Shown piece after piece: positions 20,201 through 28,141 of a stretch of 64,000 nucleotides of DNA. The stretch spans positions 1,178,001-1,242,000 of the forward strand of contig NZ_JAGSYB010000001.1 of NCBI RefSeq assembly GCF_025685415.1. The letters are read 5' to 3'. Origin of the DNA: Terriglobus aquaticus (lineage in GTDB: Bacteria > Acidobacteriota > Terriglobia > Terriglobales > Acidobacteriaceae). Position 1 is the first letter of the stretch, and every line of letters starts with the position of its first letter. Both the position numbers and the translations under genes were made by a program. The notes below the pieces were generated by a model, which was given only the letters and a program-made list of their open reading frames with translations, searched no databases and was not told where the DNA came from.

Positions 20201-21911
20201 TCATCAGGATCGTGCCGGGGTGGGTTCCGTCCCACATGTTCGCGGGCACGTCCAACACCGTTGTCAGCAGTCCCAGGCCTTCCGGTCCGCGCGGGAACTG
20301 GATGTAGCGAGGAATCGCACACAGCACGCCGATCACGTTGAACAGAATCATCACTAGGAACGGCAGGGCAATGCGCTGGTCAAAGAAGCGGCTGCGCACC
20401 ACACCACCCTTTGCCGTCACGTTGAAGGAGCCCAGCTTGGGGTTGAACAGCGCCATCGTCGTCGGCAGAAAGATGTACGGCGCCAGCACCGTCTCGTAGA
20501 TCTCGTTCCAGAACGAGTGCCGGTGTTGGCCCTGGATGCGCGAGTTCGTCATGGACGAAAGCACCAGGTGCGGAAACGCATACGCCAGGATCGCCGCCCA
20601 GTATCCGGGAACGTTTGTGTAACCCCAGATCAGGTAGATCAACGGAGCAAACAGGAAGATCAGTCGCGGCAGCCCATACAGGAAGTGCGTCATCGCGTTG
20701 AAGTAGCAAAGACGCTGCAGTGGCCTCAGACCCTTCGCAAACAGGGGATTATCCGTTCGCATGATCTGGATCATGCCGCGCGCCCAGCGGATGCGCTGCT
20801 TCACGTGGCCGCTCAGACGCTCCGTGGCCAGGCCCGCCGCCTGCGCGATGTTGATGTAAGCCGTGTTCCACCCGTTCATCTGCATGCGCAAGCTGGTGTG
20901 CGCATCCTCGGTCACGGTCTCCACGGCGATGCCGCCGATCTCGTCCAGCGCAGAGCGGCGCAGCACCGCGCACGACCCGCAGAAGAACGTCGCATTCCAG
21001 AAGTCGTTGGCGTCCTGCACAATGCCGTAGAACAGCTCGCCCTCGTTCGGGATCGACCGGAACTGCCCCAGGTTGCGCTCAAACGGGTCAGGCGAATAGA
21101 AGTGGTGCGGCGTCTGCAGCATGCCCAGGTTCGGGTCGCGCAGGAACCAGCCGATCGTCACCTGCAGAAACGAGCGTGTCGGTACGTGGTCACAGTCGAA
21201 AATCGCCACCAGTGGCGAATCCAGGCGCTCCAGCGCCCGGTTGATATTGCCTGCCTTGGCATGGAAATTATCTTCGCGGGTCATGTACCCGATGCCGGCT
21301 TCTTCCGCGAACTTGCGGAACTCCTCCCGCTTACCGTCATCCAGGATGTAGACGTTCAGCTTGTCTGCGGGCCAGTCGATGTTGATGGATGCCAGAGCGG
21401 TGTACCGCACCACGCTCAGCGGCTCGTTATACGTGGGGATCAGAAGATCGATCGAGGGCCACTCTTCCGGATCGTCCGGCAGCGGCACGGGCGTGCGGCG
21501 TAGGGGCCACAGTGTCTGCGTGTAACCCAGGTACAGGATCGAAAACGCGTAGACCTCCGCACCCAGCAGCATCAGGATGAAGAACGCGTCCAGCGGTCCC
21601 CACAGCGTATTGCCGGGATCGCGGAAGAAGTTCACCACCGTTGCAATACGCCAGTACGCGTACCGGAAGGTCGAAAAACACGACGCCATCATCAGCGTCA
21701 GCGTGATCAGGTACGAGCTCGACGAACGGTCCATCCAGACGCCGATCAGAACACTGACCACCCCCAGGACCGCCTGCTGCGGCCAGGTCAGTTCCAGGCT
21801 GCCGCAGTACAACAACATGCCAACGCAGGCCAGCACAACTAAGAACCGCACGAACCGTGCCACGGCAGAGGTGCCGGTCTCAAACTCCTTCCATACGGAA
21901 GCTCTCGTCAT
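17244..21911 (-). CDS. bcsA: Cellulose synthase catalytic subunit fused to BcsB (BcsA-PilZ-BcsB)
   Basis: A single 1555-aa chain joining both inner-membrane synthase subunits. BcsA has N-terminal TM helices, the GT2 domain (TYNEPLSVVRYT; FDCDHVPTRSF near residue 237; FFCGSCAVL; TEDAHTSLRM near 333; QRIRWARGM near 370) and a PilZ domain near 595-690 with RQTVR and DVSSGG, the c-di-GMP contacts. After about residue 745 comes an internal hydrophobic signal ending GHSAAAQ, then BcsB with its carbohydrate-binding and flavodoxin-like repeats and a final TM helix (YPWAVVIMVFLASILLAALL). The ATG overlaps the upstream stop as ATGA, with GGAG 6 nt before it, so I choose it over a GTG 4 codons upstream. 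Komagataeibacter AcsAB is a known comparable fusion. Confidence 0.94.
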   Translation of the reverse strand: MTRASVWKEFETGTSAVARFVRFLVVLACVGMLLYCGSLELTWPQQAVLGVVSVLIGVWMDRSSSSYLITLTLMMASCFSTFRYAYWRIATVVNFFRDPGNTLWGPLDAFFILMLLGAEVYAFSILYLGYTQTLWPLRRTPVPLPDDPEEWPSIDLLIPTYNEPLSVVRYTALASINIDWPADKLNVYILDDGKREEFRKFAEEAGIGYMTREDNFHAKAGNINRALERLDSPLVAIFDCDHVPTRSFLQVTIGWFLRDPNLGMLQTPHHFYSPDPFERNLGQFRSIPNEGELFYGIVQDANDFWNATFFCGSCAVLRRSALDEIGGIAVETVTEDAHTSLRMQMNGWNTAYINIAQAAGLATERLSGHVKQRIRWARGMIQIMRTDNPLFAKGLRPLQRLCYFNAMTHFLYGLPRLIFLFAPLIYLIWGYTNVPGYWAAILAYAFPHLVLSSMTNSRIQGQHRHSFWNEIYETVLAPYIFLPTTMALFNPKLGSFNVTAKGGVVRSRFFDQRIALPFLVMILFNVIGVLCAIPRYIQFPRGPEGLGLLTTVLDVPANMWDGTHPGTILMNVIWTIFNTLILGVACGVAWESQQRRQTVRVTMQVPARIELADGTVFDGVTADVSSGGVMLEMMEENAIAPGTAACVLFPVLDGEAGIPATILRVNGTELRAQFNDLTIQEEEALTQVLYSRADTWLGWGETREPDRPLRSLGRIMLLAVIGLRETAKGLIKGSKPASSAKAAGSSRLATSISPVLLLCAAMLGLLTGHSAAAQGLTMQASGRANAGQVAVPGAKGATAQPGAAAPGGASAGASGTQAAANGRTVPPGQFDNVFTLADVGTADTIVMRGVDAYHSLYFSVPQTQVIKTATMRLRYHFSPGLLPALSHLKVSVNGTLFATLPVTTQPLTAGAPADLTPEEKAAESEQLSVRRPAENSALLEATLTMPAEMLVHDNQITFEFVGHYTLQCEDPSHSTLWAHVDANTSIELQGSLLPLQDDLKLLPLPFYDAAVNLHPVVPMVFLNQPSAKAMRAAGIVASWFGLLPTDARPVRFPVSFGQIPQGNVVLLSENPADLPASLNVQSSGGATISMRTNPSDPYSKVLILSGDSADDLITAARALALQRNLWQGNQVSVSMKALPVSQPDDAPRWLPTNTKDPVNIGQFMNTGDLQGDGSVPVGVYFRIPPDIINYAPANIPFHLEYRYNPVPLANESTLQFYANGAYVSSTPMPHSEKASQVLSTEVPVPRVSMRPFSNSMMLKFVFQIAKKNKCQDTAPLNLEGSVLKESYLDIRDIPHLAALPDLELFANAGYPFTRMKDLSETTVVLPDNPGADEIELYLTLMGHFGAQTGYPVTNVSVSGPDGLKSDGQRDYLVLGTVEDQPALNALSGRLPVQIQSNGLSVQDTQGFFSQLRNAWWKVRSSDHVQTGQLETSGGLPDAMIEGLEWPQRSERSLVVIALRDRAVIPSFLTTFLRVSQSSDIGQSVSVLHGTQFTSYRIGNDNYHVGSLGLWTNLKLFFARYPWAVVIMVFLASILLAALLRVWLRRRARLRLQGED

Positions 21912-24811
21912 CGCTCGCTCCACCGCGCCGGGCGCGCGTAGCTCAGCCCGGGATCGGCGAGTTTCCGTACCCAGTTCGCCAGGTTCATGTAATCCGTTGC
22001 AATCGGAGCGCGCGGCGCGTAGTCAATCACGGTCATGCCTTCCGCCAGTGCTTCGGAAACGACCGGCGTGCGCTGCAGCATGATCGGCAGGAGACGGTCA
22101 CCCAGGAACTGGCGCAGGACTTCACGCACGTCCAAATGCAGCGGCATCGAGGGGTCGTATTGGTTCAGCACGTAATAGGGCTTCACCGGCCGTCCGTCGA
22201 TTCCGGTCACATCCTGGAACAGCCGCTCCACCGCCTGTGTGCCCAACACCGAGTTCATATCCGGGGCCACCGGCACCAGCACCCACGGGTTCGTTCCTGC
22301 CACCGCGCGGGCCAGCCACGCGCTGTTTACGCCGGCGTCCACCAGCACACGTTGCACCTGGCTCGAACGCCGGTGCAGGTCTTCCAGAACACGCTTCTGC
22401 CCCGCGTCGTCGTAGGCCCGGCCATCCGCGTCATAGCTCACCAGCACCACGGGCGCGTCGCTGCTCCCGGGTGGTGGAGAAAATGTCCGAACCGCGCCCG
22501 GCTTTTGCTCGCGAGCGCCAAAGTAGTACGGCAAAATGCCATGAACGTTGGTGTCCGCCAGCATCACCTTTTCGCCCAGGGCAGACAAGGCCCGGCCCAG
22601 GGTCGCCACGATGCTGGTCTTCCCCACGCCACCGCTGATCGACAACACGGACAGGAGAGGTGCAGGCCGCGCCCCAGAGCGCTCCCCGACGCGCGGTTCC
22701 CCGCTTTGCCGTTCCGACCCCATCAAACCGCTCAAGGCAAACCACCGCGCCGCCACCCGCTCCCGTGACTGCTGCAGCGTGTCTGCCGTTTCAGGCAACG
22801 GTCCCGCCACGACCACATTCGGGTCTGAGGAAGCTCGCGTCGGCCGGACCTCCGGATTCGATCGCTGCGAGCGCGGCCGCAGGTTGGAAGGCTGGCGCCT
22901 AAGCACCGGTCGCGGCCCCGGCACGCCAGGGTCACCAGGCGTCGCCGGAACATCCGGTCCCGCTCCACCCTCTACCTTTGCTGCCTCGGCAGGCTGCGCC
23001 GGCACACGTTCTCCGCTGAGCCATGCCGGAGGCGCCGCATGATCCGCCACACTCTCCGCATCCTGCTGCGACCGGGGCTGCCGAACCGTGCGAGCCACCG
23101 GTTCTCTGCCCGGCTGCCGTCGCCGCCGAAAGCCGCTCTCGCCCGTCCGCGGCAGGGATCGCCATTGCACGGTTTGCTCCTGGTGCGCGACCACTTCACC
23201 CGACTTCAACACCGCTTCCGCCAGCATGCCCGGCGACACGTCGCTCACTGGAGCCCTTGCGCCCTCGGCATCCTGCACGAAGCGGTCGAGCTTGTCTCGG
23301 CTCTCGGCTTCCGCTTGCGACCGAACTTCGCCCTCCGCCGCAGCCGCGTCGCGCTGGCGCGTCTCCTCCAGCGTCGGCTCCGCTTCCGTCTGCAACACTC
23401 GCCGCCGTGGGCCCGGAAGAAACATCCTCGGACTCTCGACATCCTCCAGAAGCCCACTCTTCTCAAACGGCAGCGGCGGCAATGTCTCTTCGCCGTTGCC
23501 ACGGAGGTCCAGCGGGCTGAAGAACGGCACCCCGTGCTCCTTCACTGGTTCGCTCTTCGTCTCCTGCAAGGGGGCGTCACGGCGCCCTTCAGCACTGCTG
23601 GCAAGGAACACGGGACTTGGGTCATAGCGCTCCCTGACGACCTCCTCACCTGATCCCACTGCGACTGGACTTGCCTCCGGAACCGCCGCGGGTTCCGCTG
23701 TCTCCACAAAGATCTCGGGGACTCGCCGTTCTTCGACCGGTTGCTGGGGCACTTCGGACGGCGTCGCTCGCAGCGACAGCGGCGACGGTCGCACCGCGCG
23801 CACCGGACGCTCGCGTTCCCCGCTGACGCGGCTTGCAGGCCGGATATGCAGGTCCGAAGGCGCGCTCTCGCCACGTACTCTGGTTCGCGGCGACGGCGCA
23901 AAGACGCGCGCTACATGGTCTCCGTCGTAATAGTCCTCGTCCAGGTTGTAGCCGGTGTCCCGATCGTCCACAGCCGCAGCCGGTCGCCGCGACTCCGTCA
24001 ATCCCAAGCCGGTGTCGCTGCGTTCCCCGGCAGCTTCCGTCATCGGCAGACCCCGGTCCGGCAGACCGTTCAGCGGCGACGGCGCAAACTGCGCATTTCC
24101 GCGGAACGCCACGATGGTGCCCGAGTCGAAGTCCTCCGAGCCAGGATGCATGGGATACACGTAGGCCTTCCGCTCGGTCGACACACGCGCCGGCCGTGCC
24201 GTTCGTACGCCGGGCGTCGACGCAAAGAACGCCGGGTCCACAGGCCCCGAGTAGTAGTACGGGTCCGAGGTCTCCCCCGGCAGCATGCGCCCTTTCGGTC
24301 CGGCCTGGGGCTTCGACTGCTCAGCCTCCGCGTATCTGGCGGCCTGTTCTTCGGCCCGCTTGCGCGCCTCCAGCATCTCTTCCTGCGCACGCTCGGCCAT
24401 CACTCGCAGGTCTTCCGCGGATTGTTGCCGCCGCAGGGCCTCCTGCCGCTCCTGCTCTGCACGTTCCTCGGCACGCCGCAGTATCTCTTCGGCATGCCGT
24501 TTGGCTTCGGCATCCGCTGCAGCATCCGCCGCAGCCTTCGCTTCCGCCTGCCGGGACGCTTCAAGTTGTTTCTGTGCGCGCTCAACCTCTTGCTGGGCCG
24601 CCTCTTCCAGTTCGCGGGCAGCCTTCAGCTCCGCCTGCCGCTGCGCCTCTGCGGCACGAGCCCGCTGCTGCGCCCGGTACTCCCGGCGCGATGCGGAAAA
24701 GTCGCGGTACTTGGCTCCGGGCAGATTTGCCCACGAGTACAGAATCGCGACATCTTCCGGTGTCTCCGGAGCCAGGGGCTGCTCGTCGGCCCTTGCGTTT
24801 GCGTTGTCCAC
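21908..24811 (-). CDS. bcsQ: BcsQ-like ParA/MinD ATPase with long N-terminal coiled-coil extension
   Basis: A 967-aa protein. The C-terminal 240 residues are a BcsQ/YhjQ-type P-loop ATPase (SISGGVGKTSIVATLGRAL; VLADTNVHGILPYYFG-like switch region; VPVAPDMNSVLGTQAVE), needed for polar placement of cellulose synthase in enterobacteria. The first Lys of the deviant Walker A motif is replaced by Ser, as in other BcsQ proteins. At the N-terminus PEDVAILYSWANLPGAKYRD resembles the short BcsP/BcsR polypeptides. It is followed by an Ala/Glu/Arg-rich coiled coil (about residues 40-180) and a disordered Pro/Glu/Arg-rich region of about 500 residues. I choose the GTG at 24811 because GGAG lies 6 nt before it; a TTG lies 6 codons further out. 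It is the first gene of the operon. Confidence 0.85.
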   Translation of the reverse strand: MDNANARADEQPLAPETPEDVAILYSWANLPGAKYRDFSASRREYRAQQRARAAEAQRQAELKAARELEEAAQQEVERAQKQLEASRQAEAKAAADAAADAEAKRHAEEILRRAEERAEQERQEALRRQQSAEDLRVMAERAQEEMLEARKRAEEQAARYAEAEQSKPQAGPKGRMLPGETSDPYYYSGPVDPAFFASTPGVRTARPARVSTERKAYVYPMHPGSEDFDSGTIVAFRGNAQFAPSPLNGLPDRGLPMTEAAGERSDTGLGLTESRRPAAAVDDRDTGYNLDEDYYDGDHVARVFAPSPRTRVRGESAPSDLHIRPASRVSGERERPVRAVRPSPLSLRATPSEVPQQPVEERRVPEIFVETAEPAAVPEASPVAVGSGEEVVRERYDPSPVFLASSAEGRRDAPLQETKSEPVKEHGVPFFSPLDLRGNGEETLPPLPFEKSGLLEDVESPRMFLPGPRRRVLQTEAEPTLEETRQRDAAAAEGEVRSQAEAESRDKLDRFVQDAEGARAPVSDVSPGMLAEAVLKSGEVVAHQEQTVQWRSLPRTGESGFRRRRQPGREPVARTVRQPRSQQDAESVADHAAPPAWLSGERVPAQPAEAAKVEGGAGPDVPATPGDPGVPGPRPVLRRQPSNLRPRSQRSNPEVRPTRASSDPNVVVAGPLPETADTLQQSRERVAARWFALSGLMGSERQSGEPRVGERSGARPAPLLSVLSISGGVGKTSIVATLGRALSALGEKVMLADTNVHGILPYYFGAREQKPGAVRTFSPPPGSSDAPVVLVSYDADGRAYDDAGQKRVLEDLHRRSSQVQRVLVDAGVNSAWLARAVAGTNPWVLVPVAPDMNSVLGTQAVERLFQDVTGIDGRPVKPYYVLNQYDPSMPLHLDVREVLRQFLGDRLLPIMLQRTPVVSEALAEGMTVIDYAPRAPIATDYMNLANWVRKLADPGLSYARPARWSER

Positions 24812-25101
24812 TCGTCGCTCCACTGGCAATCGCGATGTCTGCGTTTGGGGGAGTCACGCCGCCAGCCCGGAAACCGGATAGAGCCGTGGTATGACGTGCA
24901 TCGCCTGTTGTGCAGTACTTGGGTCTGAGGCTACGTCGCACATGGGGTGAAGTCAACGAATTCGCCCTGCAACAAAAGTGTCAAACGCGTACCCGGAGGA
25001 CTCATTCAGACGGGCCGAAATTCCGCTAAAATCCGCGAACATCTCGACATTTCCGGCGAGGAAACCAGCACCGTGATCCCCGTCCGAAGAGCTAGCTGCC
25101 G
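24812..25101. other. Non-coding gap: bcs operon upstream region
   Basis: No gene is seen in about 290 nt between the bcsQ start and the tRNA-Gly promoter. It must hold the bcs operon promoter on the minus strand. I found no match to the conserved core of a c-di-GMP (GEMM) riboswitch. Confidence 0.4.
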
Positions 25102-25130
25102 TTGCACCACGAGCCGTGCTCTGCTACTAT
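25102..25130 (+). promoter_or_regulatory. Sigma-70-type promoter of tRNA-Gly
   Basis: TTGCAC (25102-25107) and TACTAT (25125-25130) are separated by 17 nt. Predicted transcription start is about 25137, six nt before the mature tRNA. Confidence 0.7.
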
Positions 25131-25142
25131 CAGTCCTGTTGA

Positions 25143-25217
<75 letters not shown>

Positions 25218-25293
25218 GGATTTCCTCAGTCCCCTTCAGGACCAGTTCCGCGTAGCAAAGCTCCCATCTCCGGTTGAGCACTGCAGCGGCAGG

Positions 25294-25368
25294 GGCGCGG
25301 TACCCAAGTGGTAAGGGAGAGGTCTGCAAAACCTTTATGCGTCGGTTCGATTCCGACCCGCGCCTCCA
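25294..25368 (+). tRNA. tRNA-Cys (anticodon GCA)
   Basis: A complete 75-nt cloverleaf with encoded CCA. The acceptor GGCGCGG pairs with CCGCGCC, the anticodon loop CTGCAAA gives GCA, and the T-arm is GTCGGTTCGATTCCGAC. It lies 76 nt after tRNA-Gly and is probably processed from the same transcript, which ends at the terminator at 25403. Confidence 0.97.
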
Positions 25369-25402
25369 TTCCTCAACCTCCCAGCATTCATAGAAGCAAT
25401 AG

Positions 25403-25435
25403 AAAAGGCACAGCGTTCGCTGTGCCTTTTTGCTT
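25403..25435. terminator. Rho-independent terminator between tRNA-Cys and thiG
   Basis: A 12-bp perfect stem AAAAGGCACAGC / GCTGTGCCTTTT with loop GTTC, followed by TGCTTTT. The A-rich and T-rich ends let it serve both the tRNA transcript and the convergent thiG transcript. Confidence 0.85.
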
Positions 25436-25448
25436 TTCGCGAATCGAC

Positions 25449-26219
25449 TTACCGCGAAACGCCCTCCAGCGGCGAACTCGCCGACGCGTAGAGCCGTCGC
25501 GGCATCCGGCCGGCCAGGTACGCCTGCCGCCCCGCCAGAACCGCGTGCCCCATCGCCTCCGCCATCAGAACCGGATTCTTCGCCTCGGCGATCGCCGTGT
25601 TCATCAGCACCGCATCGAACCCCATTTCCATCGCGACGGCAGCGTCGCTCGCGGTTCCAACCCCGGCGTCCACAATCAGCGGAACTTCGGTGATCAGCTC
25701 GCGCAGAATGCGAAGGTTCGCCGTGTTCTGCAGGCCAAGGCCCGACCCGATCGGCGCTCCCAGCGGCATCACCGCCGCCGCTCCCACGTCGATCAGCCTC
25801 TTTGCAAACACAATGTCATCAGAGGTATACGGCAGAACTGTGAAGCCTTCCTTCACGAGTACCTCGGTTGCCATCAGCGTCCCGGCCACATCGGGATACA
25901 GCGTCCTCTGGTCCCCGATCACCTCGATCTTCACCCAGTCCGACAGGCCGACTTCACGCGCCAGCATCGCCGCGCGGATCGCCTCCTCCCCCGTGTAACA
26001 ACCCGCCGTATTCGGCAGCAGGAAGTACCGCTCCGGGTCCAGGTAGTCCAGCAGGGACTCGGTCGAGCGGTCCAGGTTCACGCGACGCACCGCGACCGTC
26101 ACCATCTCCGCGCCGCTGCGCTCCACCGCGTCTCGCGTCTCCGGGCCGTCCTTGTACTTGCCCGTGCCCACGATCAGCCGCGACTCAAACGCCTTGCCCG
26201 CAATCACCAGAGGTTCCAT
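25449..26219 (-). CDS. thiG: Thiazole synthase ThiG
   Basis: ThiG forms the thiazole phosphate of thiamine from DXP, dehydroglycine (or glycine) and ThiS-thiocarboxylate. The 256-aa TIM barrel matches family length. Visible motifs are [18 protein letters not shown] with an active-site Lys region near residue 20, [58 protein letters not shown] and [20 protein letters not shown]. No ThiS, ThiF, ThiO or ThiH gene adjoins it, so the gene stands alone here. A terminator-like hairpin sits upstream on the same strand at 26306-26345, consistent with leader control or an independent small transcript. Confidence 0.95.
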   Translation of the reverse strand: MEPLVIAGKAFESRLIVGTGKYKDGPETRDAVERSGAEMVTVAVRRVNLDRSTESLLDYLDPERYFLLPNTAGCYTGEEAIRAAMLAREVGLSDWVKIEVIGDQRTLYPDVAGTLMATEVLVKEGFTVLPYTSDDIVFAKRLIDVGAAAVMPLGAPIGSGLGLQNTANLRILRELITEVPLIVDAGVGTASDAAVAMEMGFDAVLMNTAIAEAKNPVLMAEAMGHAVLAGRQAYLAGRMPRRLYASASSPLEGVSR

Positions 26220-26305
26220 AGAACCATTCTAAGAGCGTTGCGCCTTCATCGTCCCATCGTCCCGGGCGCGCTCCGCGCCACTTTGCCGACCCCCTCAGCA
26301 ACCAC

Positions 26306-26345
26306 CCGCAAAAGCAAAGGCCCACACCGTTTCCGGTGCAGGCCT
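26306..26345 (-). terminator. Rho-independent terminator upstream of thiG
   Basis: On the minus strand an outer stem AGGCC/GGCCT and an inner stem CACCG/CGGTG, with a GAAA tetraloop and a small internal loop, are followed by TTGCTTTT. It ends whatever is transcribed from 26550 leftward, before thiG. Confidence 0.65.
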
Positions 26346-26545
26346 CTAACTTTCGGTGAACTGTTGAGATTGACCTGAGGCGTCCACTCTTGCGGAGGGC
26401 CTCGGCGGAGTACAGCCGAAACGACGTTCAGTTCGGCGAAATGCCAGGTCTAGAGCGAACGCTCTAAGCCTCAGTCACCTCACGTGTTGAACCACATAAA
26501 CTACTGTCAGATTTCATAGGCTGGATCATCCTCCTTTCCCGTGTA
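26306..26545 (-). ncRNA. Candidate small structured RNA or thiG leader with a mini-ORF
   Basis: No protein gene covers this stretch, but a transcription unit can be drawn on the minus strand. It has the promoter at 26580-26551, then AAAGGAGG (26537-26530), then an ATG at 26529 or 26517 opening a 21- or 17-codon ORF that ends at 26464. Next come a hairpin TAGAGC/GCTCTA (26451-26466) and a branched fold closed by GACCTG (26372-26377) with CAGGTC (26445-26450). Inside it lie GCCGAA/TTCGGC (26415-26437) and GAGGC/GCCTC (26377-26403), and the unit ends at the terminator. It matches no RNA family I recognise. It may be a leader controlling thiG or an independent RNA. Confidence 0.4.
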
Positions 26546-26550
26546 AGAGT

Positions 26551-26580
26551 GTTGTACGCCTTGCTCCGGGGGTGGTGCAA
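26551..26580 (-). promoter_or_regulatory. Putative sigma-70 promoter of the small-RNA locus
   Basis: On the minus strand TTGCAC (26580-26575) and TACAAC (26556-26551) are 18 nt apart. The -35 hexamer is identical to that of the tRNA-Gly promoter at 25102. Confidence 0.4.
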
Positions 26581-26708
26581 GTGCCGGATTGCGCCAGCGG
26601 CGGTGGGCACCCCGACCGGGTGAAACGAACCCGCCAGCACAGCCCTGACCGGCCATCCGCTTGGCCCCGACTCGAGTCACCTCGCCCTTCCTATACTGGA
26701 AGGACCTG

Positions 26709-27587
26709 ATGCTCGCCGAGATCGCAACGCTCGCTTTCGCCCTTCTGCTGGGCCTTGCCTTTGGCAGCTTCCTCAACGTCTGCATCGCGCGCCTTCCAAG
26801 TGGTGAGTCGGTCGTTACTCCGCGCTCCCATTGCAGATCGTGCAACGCACCTCTGCGCAAGCGGGACAACATCCCGCTCCTCAGCTATCTCCTGCTGCGC
26901 GGACGCTGCCACGCCTGCGGCGCTCCCATCCCAATCCGCTATCCACTGGTAGAAGTCGCAACCGCCATCTGGTTCGCCCTCAGTGCCCTGCCACTTGCCC
27001 GCCTGCTCGCCGACCCCGCCAGCAGCGGCGACGCCCTGCTCGCGTCCGCGGTCCACTTCGTCGCCATGGCCGTGCTGGGCTTCCTACTAATCGGCCTCGC
27101 CGTCATGGACTGGACCGACCCGCGCCCCACCGGCTACCTGCCGAACGAGTTCACCCTCGGGGGCCTGGCCGCCGGCATCTTCTTCACTTTCGCCGAGTCG
27201 TTCTTCGTGCCACCTGTAGCGGTCAAGACCCTCTTCACCCCAGAAGAGGTCTTCATCGCCCACCGCCTGCTCGCCGCCCTGCTCGGCTTTTTGGTTCTCT
27301 GGCTCATCCGCACCGTATACCGCCTCGTCCGCAAGCGGCCCGGCATGGGTGCTGGCGACGCCCGCCTGCTCGCCATGATGGGCAGCTTTCTCGGCCTGGC
27401 CCCGCTCTGCGTCGCATTCCTGGTCGGCACCGGCCTCGCCGCCATCGTCGGCGCCGCACTTCTCGTCACCCGGCGAGGCACCGCCGCGACCCCTCTGCGC
27501 TACGGCAGCTTCCTCGCGGTCGGCGGCCTCTTCGCCGCCCTCTGGGGAGACCGCCTCGCCACCTGGTACCTCTCTCTTTTCCGGTAG
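26709..27587 (+). CDS. Prepilin peptidase (A24 family, PilD/GspO-like)
   Basis: A membrane aspartic protease that cleaves and N-methylates type IV prepilins and pseudopilins. The 292-aa chain has LAFGSFLNVCIARLP near the start, the zinc-type CxxC pair (CRSCNAPLRKRDNIPLLSYL and RCHACGAP), the first catalytic Asp in MDWTDPRPTGYLPNEFTLGG and the second in RPGMGAGDARLLAMMGSFLG. About eight membrane segments are visible. I choose the ATG at 26709 because GGAAGGA lies 5 nt upstream; an upstream in-frame start at 26661 lacks one. The partner secretins are at both ends of the window. Confidence 0.93.
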   Translation: MLAEIATLAFALLLGLAFGSFLNVCIARLPSGESVVTPRSHCRSCNAPLRKRDNIPLLSYLLLRGRCHACGAPIPIRYPLVEVATAIWFALSALPLARLLADPASSGDALLASAVHFVAMAVLGFLLIGLAVMDWTDPRPTGYLPNEFTLGGLAAGIFFTFAESFFVPPVAVKTLFTPEEVFIAHRLLAALLGFLVLWLIRTVYRLVRKRPGMGAGDARLLAMMGSFLGLAPLCVAFLVGTGLAAIVGAALLVTRRGTAATPLRYGSFLAVGGLFAALWGDRLATWYLSLFR

Positions 27588-27679
27588 TCCGACCCGGCTG
27601 CAACATGACCGTCACTGCGAACCAGCGGCTGAACACGCGGGGCCGCCCGGTCATCCGCTCGGCGCTAATATAGAAGCTG

Positions 27680-28090
27680 ATGAACACGGCGCATCCCTAC
27701 ATCTGGAATTACATTCCGCTCGCCTTCCAACTGCTCATCGCCATCGGCATGGCCGGTGGCATGGTCGGCGCTTCGTATTTCATCGGCAAGAAGCGCCAGA
27801 GCCGGGTCAAGGCAGGCGCCTATGAATGCGGCATGGAACCCATCGGCGACGCCCGCGGCCGCTTCTCGGTCCGCTTCTACATGGTCGCCATGCTCTTCAT
27901 CCTCTTCGACGTCGAAGCCGTCTTCATGCTTCCCTGGGCCGTGATCTTCCGCCAGCTCCACGGCATCACCGGCTCGCGCCTCTTCGGCTTCTGGGAAATG
28001 CTCGTATACCTCGGCTTCGTCGCCGTCGGCCTCTTCTACGTCTGGAAGAAGGGCATCCTCGACTGGTCCAACGACCGCGCCGACCTGTAG
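27680..28090 (+). CDS. nuoA: NADH-quinone oxidoreductase subunit A
   Basis: Complex I membrane subunit of 136 aa with three TM helices. The conserved loop KAGAYECGMEPIGDARGRFS with its Cys and the motif FYMVAMLFILFDVEAVFMLP identify it. It is the first gene of the complex I operon. nuoB, which normally follows, is not present: the next gene is nuoC, 119 nt downstream. Confidence 0.95.
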   Translation: MNTAHPYIWNYIPLAFQLLIAIGMAGGMVGASYFIGKKRQSRVKAGAYECGMEPIGDARGRFSVRFYMVAMLFILFDVEAVFMLPWAVIFRQLHGITGSRLFGFWEMLVYLGFVAVGLFYVWKKGILDWSNDRADL

Positions 28091-28141
28091 CCCGGCCTAA
28101 GCCGGCCCAAACGCTGGCTGACGCGCAATCAAGGTGTGTGA

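Noticed and set aside
24812-25100. c-di-GMP riboswitch before the bcs operon
   Set aside because: No GEMM core sequences were found on the minus strand. c-di-GMP control is already explained by the PilZ domain.
26220-26700. TPP riboswitch upstream of thiG
   Set aside because: A CGGGGTGCCC stretch resembles the 5' part of a THI element, but the CTGAGA and ACCTGAT cores are missing and the stretch lies upstream of the inferred promoter.
26507-26872. 121-codon minus-strand frame across the prepilin peptidase start
   Set aside because: Overlaps the clear N-terminus of the peptidase, has no ribosome-binding site and an implausible basic composition.
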